Below are positions 56,419 to 64,000 of a stretch of DNA of 64,000 nt, piece by piece. The DNA is from Hirsutella rhossiliensis (lineage: Eukaryota; Ascomycota; Sordariomycetes; Hypocreales; Ophiocordycipitaceae): NCBI RefSeq assembly GCF_020360975.1, contig NW_025408687.1, forward strand, positions 1 through 64,000, in the 5' to 3' direction. Each line of letters starts with the position of its first letter. Positions within the stretch are counted from its first letter, which is position 1. The notes beneath the pieces are model-generated. The model saw nothing but the letters and a program-made list of their open reading frames with translations. It searched no databases and had not been told where the DNA came from. The translations under genes were made by a program, and so were the position numbers.

Positions 56419-59095
56419 TCATTGCACGTTCATCGACCCGGGATCTTGCTCAGACGACGGCTCCCCCGTTCCGAATACCTGGAAGCCTTGGTCCGCTCCC
56501 CAATTTGCCATTTGCGTGTAGTTCTCGAACGCGCTCTGTTCCTCGTGTCAGCACATCCGAGGGCGTCTACCGTGGTGCACACTCACCCAGTCAAAGCTCG
56601 CGCTCGGATCCGCCGTCATGCCAGAGCTGCCACCAAGATTCGTAAACATGGACAGCGGAGACGCGGCGTCGGCGGCGTTGAATCTGTCTGTCTGCATGTC
56701 TCCAAGATTCGGGGGGGGCAGACCAAAATCCATTCCCACAAACGCACCGCTGTTGGCATTCGAGAAGGCGTTCATTCCATCGTTGAGGTTCCCGAAGTAC
56801 TCGGGAGTCATCGCGCCGCCAAGCATCGCCTGGATATCGTTCGTGCCAGCATTCGCCTCCAGGGTCGTCGAGTTTTCTCGGGGATCCCGGGAGCCGTTTG
56901 AACTTTGCGCTGGATCCCTGGTTTTCTGCAGCATAATGTCCAGAATCTTGGAGGCTTTGAATGCCTCTATCGAGGTGTCGGCGAGGCTCTTCCAGATGCC
57001 TGCCGCGTCCTCCAGAGCTCCAATCATCTTGGCACGCTCCTCTGGCGTCCACACGAATGCGCCATCGTGATCTTGAGAGGCCGCCGACTGCTTCGCGGTG
57101 TTATCGAAATGCAGGTCCAACACGAGAAGCATGGCTGGCAGGATGAACTCCTTGGTTGCGATCGACTTGACGTACCAGCTGACCGCTCGAAGCCTTCCGT
57201 TGCCCTGTGACTCGCGGTGCAGCGTCTGTAGATGGCCCATGGCCTGCAGTGACGCCTCTATGGCACTACGCCGCGAGTGCGCATACCTTGGATTCTGCCG
57301 TGCCCGGGGAAGGTATTTACGGTGTAGCAAGCACAGGATCCTCTGGTAGAGGATGTCGATGTTGAAACGGGCAACAATCAACGTGACTGCATCGCGGGAC
57401 TCCTCGAGTGGGCCAAGCTTGAGATGGGGTGGAAGCTCCTGCATGACCTGGCGTAGCTTTGCATCGAACCGAATGATTTCATCGTAAGAGACATTCCTGC
57501 CCACCCTGTTCGTGGCTTGGAGAATGTTGCCCAGTTCGTTGCAGAGTCGGGCCTTGGCAATCATGTACGAAATCGGAGTCGCCTCCGTATTGGGGCGGGA
57601 CGGTGGCAGTTGTTGGATCCCCGGATGAAAATCGTCGTCAAAAAGATTGTTTGGGAGCTGCGTGTCGCAGTCGTGCTCGTAAATCATGCTCGGCAAGGAA
57701 ACCAGGTGGGAGAAAATCACATCGGACATTCGGACTAATGCCCACGTTCTGCGCCTCATCTCCTGTGACGCGGTCAGGGGGTGAACTTTGAGCAGAATGG
57801 TGCCAGTGTTACTTACTGCCTGGAAAGGGGTGAGCGATGGGAACCACTTGGCATCGCGATGATATCCCATTCGAAACGCGATTCTCGTGATGAGTGAGAC
57901 AATCAACCATAGGCCAAGTTCAGCGTCCCATCGCGAGGAGCATTCCCCGAAGACGTAGAGTATCATTGTCTCAACCGTGTACTCCATGGGCTTCGTGTAG
58001 TCGGCCTTGGTAAGGCACTGTACGGTGCGCAACCGAAACTCGGAGGCGAGCTCCAAGGTCCGGCCTTTCCACTCCGGAGGCTCATCTCCCACTTTGTGAT
58101 AGCTCAGCATGGCGAGACAGAGAATCGAGTAGAGAAGGCCTAACCACATGATGGGCGTTTTGGAAGGATCTTCCCAGTGTGATCTGAGTTGCTGCAGAAA
58201 GGTCGGCCCGTGGATGATGCTAACGGTGTGTTCCATCGAGTTGAAGTAGCGGCCGCACAGCGCGAGGACACTTGACTTGGGCGGAAGCTCGGCGCGGAGC
58301 TCAATTTCCGACGCCGGGACAGCGCCGAGGAGCAATGTAGGGCCCTCGCGGGCAGTGACTGGTTTCGATGACTTGACACGCTCATAGCTCGTCTCAAGCT
58401 CCTTCTTGTGGGAAGTAAAGTAGTTTTTGACCTCGGCGATGTCTGCGAGTATCAGGTGCCAGTGTTCCTGTCCGATATACATGGACTTTCCCTTGTCGGT
58501 ATCGACTTTCAGGACTCCCAAAGACGCGGCGAGGCCATCGTCGACGTCGCTGTCATCGTCCACCATGGCCGGTTCTTCACGGCCGATCTTGGCAGATGAG
58601 CCGCTGTCCGCCACAGAATGAGAGGCTGAAGCGCCCACGTGGGAGGCGGCGGAATCAATGTTGGCCCCGTTGTGCATGAGCGACAGGACAAGACCCTCGA
58701 GACGGTCGATGCGGTTCTGCATGTCGTCCGGACTCGAGTCTCCTTGGCTTTGGCTCTTCTTGCGCGCTGAGGGGGATGCATAGGAGCACGACGTGGTGGC
58801 CATGCCCTCGCGTTTGGTGCAGTTGCTACAAGGATGGCTCCTGTCACATTTCCTGTCGGCGCGTCAGTGATGATGGGACTGTGGATGTGTCTGTCATCGG
58901 CTCAGCTCACAATCTGCGAGCCTGTTAGCAACTTTGTGCAAGCAATGCCGGGGAGGCTCTGGCTGCGACGCACTTTCTTGTCCTGCAGGGATAGCAGCTC
59001 AGGGGAACACGATTCCGTCTCCTGACCACGCGAAATTGTTCCTCTGGGGAGCGACCTCCGGTAGAAGAGTTTGTAGAAGGCGGCGTGGGTGTCAT
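56419..59095 (-). CDS. Zn2Cys6 fungal transcription factor with Fungal_trans domain
   Basis: Three exons, 58974-59095, 56587-58852 and 56419-56535, join in frame for 834 residues. The first intron (gtgcgt to cgacag, 121 nt) splits the zinc cluster; joined it reads C-YP-C-RTRKKK-C-DRSHP-C-SN-C-TKREGMATTS-C, a binuclear Zn2Cys6 motif that binds CGG-type sites. A short coiled coil follows (MQNRIDRLEGLVLSLMHNG). The Fungal_trans regulatory domain spans roughly residues 190-480, with YFNSMEHTVSIIHGPTFLQQ, ASEFRLRTVQCLTKADYTKP and MRRRTWALVRMSDVIFSHLV. The last intron (gtgagt to gaacag, 51 nt) adds 39 codons starting SAFENYTQMANWGADQGF; without splicing the protein would end 12 residues after FDW. 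The regulated pathway cannot be inferred from neighbours. Confidence 0.88.
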
Positions 59096-61132
59096 TGCTA
59101 TGGCGTGCGTGACGAATACGCGAAGCGGGCGGCGTGGATGAACGGCCGATCGGGTGCTTCGGAGTTAGGGCCGGCCGAGTGGATTGAGTCCGTATCGGCA
59201 GTCTAGTGGATTGCGCGCACCAAGCTTAACGGTATCTTTTCGTGTTGCAGACGGACGATAAAGGGTATTTATCGCGCAAGAAGCTGCAGCTGCCGTCGGC
59301 TTCGCTGAGTACTCCAGTTTCGTCACCCTTGGCACCGGGCCGCATAGGACAGCCGGGCCGGCGGCGCTGGGACCCTTTCTCGTGGCTCGTGATGGTCGGG
59401 CCTCGGAGCGGCAGGCGAGATACTGTGAGCTTGATTCGACTCAGGCTTTTTCCAAGGGGGAAAAATTGCGGGATCGCCAATGGTCAGAGGTGACGATTCC
59501 GAGAGGCAGTGTCGGAATTGCTGGTGCGCGTCGGATGGTGAAGGCGGAACGGAGTTTGTAAAGCATCAGAAGCGCCTCGACACCGGGCAAGGTGGAGTCG
59601 ATTGCAGGTTGCGGCGAAGCGGACGTATTTACAACAGCGGGTTGGATTATCGCACACTCCGTACGCGTGGGACGGGAAGAAAGGAGGGCGGCTTCAGTCG
59701 AGAGGGGAGTCCTGGATGGAGGTTGAGGAAGAAAGAATAGCGTGCTGGCGCAAGAGACGACAGCCTTTATTAAGAGACGCCGGCGTTTGGCGCATGCGTT
59801 GCCGCCTGGCGACGACTGACGAGGAGAGGTACAGTGGTGTACTTACCTACCTAGGTACCTACCTAGGTAGTAGGTATGTAGGTACCTATGTACCGATGGG
59901 TACCCCGTAGTGCCAAGCGTTCACCGCCAGCCATTTGGCAAGTCGACGATTTCGTATCTACCGACCCACCTTATGTGCTTCGTAGACATGAGCAAAGTAA
60001 AGGATTACAGTGCTCCCTTTAGCGCGCCTTTTAAAAGAGGAAATATGAAAGACGGGAAAACAGCCTTCGGGAGAGTCCAGACACTCGAACGTGGCGCGAT
60101 ACAGCTGCGGGAGCTCCTCAGTTTTGGGACAAGGGCAGCATAATTGGTCGAGATAGTCGCCAGTTCCACTTTTTGTACCTGGGTGCTTCTAGGTAGTGCC
60201 TACCCTACAGCAGCGAAGAGTCGGGGAAAGTGAAATAGTATCGAGGCAGCTTCTGGCCTGTTGCGTTGACGTTCTATCTCGGTACTTTGCGGTACATACG
60301 CGTACCGGTTCAGCAGCTCAACCTCTGGTTGGAAACACGAAAGATGCAGCTACTGTACACCTTGAGTACCAAGCAGCCAGGTATTGTGCGTGCTTGAGGC
60401 GAGGAGTGAGTCACAACTATCCATGCAACCAACTTGCCGCCTCTGCTAGGACACATCTGGACTAGTCGCCCGGAATGCCATCAACTACCCGGGCATGATT
60501 CATGAACCGGCAGGCGTGGCATTTGTCAGCCGCCGTAATATTGCTTTCCGCACCGTCGGACTAGGCAGCCAGTCTACGAAGTACACATCCATCAAAGCAT
60601 GATTAGTCGAACCCTTGCGGCATAGGTCGAGTCTGCGATGGCCCTGCCTTGAAACGTGCGCTTACATCCGGTACTAACTCACACCCCCAGTGGACGGTGT
60701 GCGGCTCGCACTAGCTCAAGACAAGCATCGTAACAAGGGTTGACGGATTGCTGCCGAATGCTTTACCCAGGCCACTGACCAGCACAAAATGCAAGTATAC
60801 AGAGTCAATGTTGGCAAAAGACCTTCACCACCGTTTCGCGGCCATATCTTCCCAGTAGTGGTGCCTCGGCCCCTTTGCCCGCTGGCCATTGCATCCCCCA
60901 CAATCGTCCTTGCCGACGAGCTCGACTCGCCGCATGCCCATGGTTCAAGTCCAACAGGCCTTTCCACCCCACAAGCCCCCCTCGGCTCGATAGAACAGCT
61001 TCCCTTCCGTCCTTGGCTTCGACGGCTTCTGGAGTTTCCTGCGCTAATATCTTGCCATGCTCGCGCGGAGCTGCCCTGTGTCCTGTACGAGACGAATATC
61101 GAAACGTCGTCTTGGAATATTACTCGGTAATA
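59096..61132. other. Intergenic region, 2 kb, with TACCTAGGTA-type repeat cluster
   Basis: Upstream of the transcription factor and downstream of the glutaredoxin. It contains the densest GGTACC/CCTAGG-type cluster of the window (59838-59905) and another at 60176-60205. Plus-strand frames near 59480-59910 and 60789-61246 have no domain content. No gene is called. Confidence 0.5.
59838..59905. repeat. TACCTAGGTACC-type palindromic repeat cluster
   Basis: Within 68 bases the sequence has repeated tacctacctagg, ggtacctacc, taggtatgtaggtacc and gggtacc units that form overlapping inverted repeats. Similar but shorter islands occur elsewhere in intergenic DNA of this window. Confidence 0.85.
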
Positions 61133-61966
61133 TCACGCCGCTGCCGAGTCTCCGACACTGTAGGCCTTGAAGAAGTCTGCATCGCTCGCGAGCTCCTCCT
61201 TGACCTAGTATTGAGTGTCAGTCGGGCTCGGCCACCATCGAGGTAAGGATATGGTCAACAAACGACTTACAATGTCCAGCCCGCCAACGAGCTCGCCGTC
61301 GATCCAGAGCTGCGGATAGGTTGGCCACTCGGCAAACTCCTTGAGTCCCTGGCGAACCTCGTCATCGGCCAGGATGTTGAAGAATCCGTACTTGACCGAG
61401 TTTTCTCGCAGAATTGCCACCACCTGTCGCGAGAAGCCGCATTGCGGGGAGCCTGGGGTTCCCTTCATGAATAGCATGACTGGTGCCGCCTTGACGAGAT
61501 CCCCCAAGCGCTTTTGAAGATCCTCATCTTGCTTCTCGGGATCCACATCCGTCTGCGAAGTCTGGTCGCTGGTTTTCTGAACCCCATTGGTCACGCCGGT
61601 ATGCGACGAAGTATTCGTGTCGCCACGGGCGTGCTTCTCGATGGCGGCCCTGACCTTGACGGCATTGCTGCCGCTAACACTCTCGACGACCTGGCCGTTA
61701 CGGAGGAGGACCAGGAAGGGAACGGCAGTGACGTCGTAGGTTTCGCTAACGTCGCTTAATTCCTCCGCGTTGACAGATGTCCAAAGGGTGCTTGGCGGCT
61801 CGGTAAGAGGGTATTCGGAGGCCAGCGTCTCGAGGACCGTAGCCATCTGGGCACACGGGGCGGCCCATGGAGCGTGGAAGGAGACGATGACGAGCGCCGA
61901 CGCGGGCGCGGAAGCCAGTAGCTGCTCCCATTGAGCGTCCGACGTGATCTCAGAGATGCTTGACAT
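61133..61966 (-). CDS. grx4: Monothiol glutaredoxin GRX3/GRX4 (Trx-like + CGFS Grx)
   Basis: GRX3/4 proteins bind a Fe-S cluster with glutathione and BolA-type partners, deliver iron and control iron-responsive regulators. Exons 61271-61966 and 61133-61204 join across a 66-nt intron (gtaagt to actag) for 255 residues. The start MSSISEITSDAQWEQLLAS opens a thioredoxin-like domain whose active-site equivalent reads WAAPCAQM, one cysteine only, as in the family. VPFLVLLRNGQVVESVSG follows. After a polar linker the Grx domain (about residues 155-250) contains PVMLFMKGTPGSPQCGFSRQ with the CGFS site, WPTYPQLWIDGELVGGLDIV and EELASDADFF. The frame is intact. The gene diverges from ABP1 with 635 bases between the starts. 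Confidence 0.93.
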
Positions 61967-62601
61967 GGCGGGCGGCTGTGTCGACGTGCAAATGACCGGT
62001 GAAGTCGTCGGCTGTGCAAAAGTGTAAAGAGCACCGGCCTCGAAATTTGGCGGGGCAGCAGCCTCTAGCCCAAGCGACATCCTTTGCTGAGCGTTGCGTC
62101 ATTTGGCCTGCTCCGTATTGGCTGCTACGTGCATGCCAAGTATCCATCCATGTACGTACTGTGCTTCATGCCCCATGCTGATACTTGCCAGATTGTCTGC
62201 TAACGGTGACGCAGTGGATCTCTCGCTGCGGAGTGCTAGTCGCCTAGCAAATCCCCCTCTACTGCAGCCTAGACTCGCTCAGCCTGCTCCGCCCCTCCTC
62301 GCCCCGCCGAGCAAGCAAGCAAACATCGACGGCTACGGATCATCGTCGCCAACCTGGAGCTTCTCCGTCAGCCTACAAATCTCGACTGACCTCCTGCTGC
62401 GTGTCCCAGACGCCACCACCTCTCGCCGCAACCGCCGCCTCTACCGCGTCAGGGCCTCCCGACAAGAACCCATCACTTCCCGCTGACCCCTGACAACGAC
62501 AAGCTGCCGCTGGCTGTTTCTGTCCATCATTCGCAAATCGCCAAAGGGACAAGGCCAGGCACCCCCCGTCACTGCTGGTGCCACCAACCCCCTCGTCCAG
62601 C
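61967..62601. promoter_or_regulatory. Bidirectional promoter region, GRX4 / ABP1
   Basis: 635 bases between divergent start codons. The ABP1 side is C-rich with pyrimidine runs before the ATG. No GATA pair or other defined iron-regulator site is claimed. Confidence 0.5.
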
Positions 62602-64000
62602 ATGGCCTCGTTGAATTTATCCATCAACGGGCCGTCCATAAAAAGCAGCTACAATGGAGTGGTCAGCGGACCTCCGCCGCCGTCCAGCTCGCCCACATAT
62701 GCGCAGTGGGCCCTCTTCTCGGTTCAGTCACCGCTCATGAACGCCTTTCAAGACAGCGGTGCCAAGGAGAGCATCCTCAAGGTGGAGAGCACAGGCGGTA
62801 TGGTAGCTTGCTGCGAGAGGAGGCATCGTGACACTGACCAGTTGCAGATGGCGAATTGGTCGAGCTGATCGAAGACTTCAACGAAGGCCGCATCCAGTTC
62901 GCCTTCGTCAAGGTCAAGGACCCCAACACGGCTCTCCCCAAGTGCGTCCTGATCGCGTGGTGCGGGGGTGGTGTCCCCGAGCGAACAAAAGGCTACTTCA
63001 CTAGCCACGCGGCTACTGTCTCTAAAATTCTTCATGGATACCACATTCAGATCACTGCCCGATCCGACAGTGACCTCGAGGTTGATTCCATCATGAAAAA
63101 GGTCTCCGATGCTTCCGGTGCCAAATACTCGGCCGCGAGCTCCGGCGGCATGGCTCCGGCGGCGCCCCCTCCCGTCAAGTCGAAACCCGTCTTCACGCCG
63201 ACTGCATCCAGTGCCGGCCGCTCCGCCAACCCCCTCGTCGCTGCGCGGTCCAGGAGGGACGAGGGTGTTGACGATGACGGTTGGGGTGCTGATGCTCCTC
63301 CGGTCACGAGAACCGAGATACAGAAGGTAGAGTCGGCCTACCGGCCGACCAAAGTCAACATGGCCGAGCTCACCAAGCAGAAGCCGGAAGCCCCGCGCTT
63401 CGATGGCGGCAGACCTCAAGACAATGGATCCGAAGATGTCGTCAAGGGAGCTTATCAGCCCGTGGGCAAGGTTGATATCGCTGCAATCCGAGCGGCGGCC
63501 AAAAACAAAGGGGACGATCGACCGACGCCCGTCAAAGGGACTTACGAGCCGATCGGCAAGGTTGACATTGCTGCGATTCGCGCAAAGGCCCAAAAGCCTG
63601 CGGATGCTTCAACGGACAACGCGCAGTCGCCGAAGCCAGTTGCCGACACAGCCGCAGCGTTTTCCCAGCCGAGTCATTCGGAGCGCATCTCGGCTCTACC
63701 GAAGCCCAAGGTCGCGAACAAGTTCGGAGGCGCCTCGGCTTTCACGGGGACCAAAGCACCGACCCCTGGGGGCGCTGGTTTTGGCGTCCCCGGCGCCTCT
63801 ACCCCTGCTCCTGTTGGCAGTACGAGCCGAACATTCGCCGACGAGGGGGGGAAAACCCCAGCTCAAATTTGGGCGGAGAAGAAAGCGAGGCAGCGAGGCT
63901 CGGATGTAGGCAGCGCCGGCGCGGTGCCACTCACGTCGCCAGTTGCTCCTCAAAAGAGCGGCGCCGGCGAGTGGAAGAGCGGATACACTGGCAAGTCGTG
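62602..64000 (+). CDS. abp1: Actin-binding protein ABP1 / drebrin-like (ADF-H domain), 3' end outside window
   Basis: ABP1 binds F-actin at cortical patches and activates Arp2/3 during endocytosis. Exon 1 is 62602-62797 and exon 2 starts at 62848 (50-nt intron, gtatgg to ttgcag), running open to the window edge. The N-terminus is an ADF-homology domain: MASLNLSINGPSIKSSYNGV, then ELVELIEDFNEGRIQFAFVK, ALPKCVLIAWCGGGVPERTK and GYFTSHAATVSKILHGYHIQ (about residues 1-150). A linker with three repeats follows, of the type YxPxxKVDIAAIRAxAxxx (SAYRPTKVNMAEL, GAYQPVGKVDIAAIRAAAK, GTYEPIGKVDIAAIRAKAQ), typical of fungal ABP1, then a TPAQIWAEKKARQRG motif. The acidic regions and SH3 domains expected at the C-terminus lie beyond the window. 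Confidence 0.93.

Noticed and set aside
56194..56901. 235-codon plus-strand frame
   Set aside because: Antisense to the 3' end of the Zn2Cys6 gene and carries Arg/His-rich shadow composition.
60940..60956. ggttcaagtcc, resembling a tRNA T-loop/B-box
   Set aside because: Flanks do not form a T stem, and no D-arm or acceptor stem is present; no tRNA gene found anywhere in the window.
1..64000. Secondary-metabolite cluster, intact transposon, viral insertion or defence-type gene set
   Set aside because: No PKS/NRPS/terpene core enzyme, reverse transcriptase, transposase or NLR-type gene could be read on either strand.

Overview
The window is nuclear DNA from a filamentous ascomycete (Pezizomycotina), most likely a Sordariomycete and plausibly Hypocreales. 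Grounds: GC-rich coding DNA; about 3 kb per gene; short introns (mostly 40-160 nt) with GTRNGT donors, CTRAY branch points and YAG acceptors; and a gene set of fungal type (Zn2Cys6 regulator, F-box proteins, AT-hook protein, fungal ORC1, PRP46, VPS1, ABP1). The genus assignment is inference; no rRNA, tRNA or mitochondrial marker is present.

Layout. 1-5 kb: low-complexity, Lys/Ser/Pro- and RG-rich coding sequence that changes frame often and that I could not identify. 6.3-7.9 kb (+): spliceosomal WD40 protein PRP46/PRL1, convergent with ORC1 (8.0-10.2 kb, -). 10.5-10.86 kb: AT-richer tract. 10.86-12.68 kb (+): unidentified protein. 12.77-13.48 kb (-): prefoldin subunit 5. 13.83-15.67 kb (-): mitochondrial-type prolyl-tRNA synthetase, divergent from MAK21/NOC1 (16.04-19.2 kb, +). 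19.5-20.5 kb (+): mitochondrial thioesterase-fold protein. 21.4-22.4 kb (+): APS kinase MET14. 22.6-24.1 kb (-): V-ATPase subunit C. 25.7-28.4 kb (+): AT-hook protein. 29.2-30.8 kb (-): F-box protein. 30.8-35.8 kb: 5-kb gene-poor stretch. 35.8-36.9 kb (+): unidentified protein. 37.4-38.3 kb (-): VPS37. 38.9-41.8 kb (-): NUP84/Nup107. 42.5-42.8 kb (-): CMC4. 43.8-44.2 kb (+): SUMO. 44.5-46.9 kb (-): three-LIM protein. 47.6-48.1 kb (-): COX19. 48.9-51.5 kb (+): dynamin-like VPS1. 52.1-56.0 kb (-): large F-box protein with zinc-binding motifs. 56.4-59.1 kb (-): Zn2Cys6 transcription factor. 61.1-62.0 kb (-): monothiol glutaredoxin GRX3/4, divergent from ABP1 (62.6 kb to the window edge, +, incomplete).

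The genes are mostly unlinked housekeeping functions: replication, splicing, translation, ribosome assembly, nuclear pore, vacuole/endosome traffic, actin, mitochondrial copper/redox assembly, iron-sulfur sensing and sulfate assimilation. There is no secondary-metabolite cluster, intact transposon or defence island. Themes that recur are twin-CX9C mitochondrial proteins (CMC4, COX19), endosomal/vacuolar genes (VMA5, VPS37, VPS1) and two F-box proteins.

Quality caveat. Conserved genes in the first ~28 kb (PRP46, ORC1, prefoldin, ProRS, MAK21, VMA5, AT-hook gene), and NUP84 at 39-42 kb, carry repeated one-base frameshifts while the amino-acid sequence stays conserved on both sides. This looks like indel sequencing error, not gene decay. 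Coordinates there are gene envelopes. From about 42 kb onward, and for several genes in between, exons join cleanly in frame.
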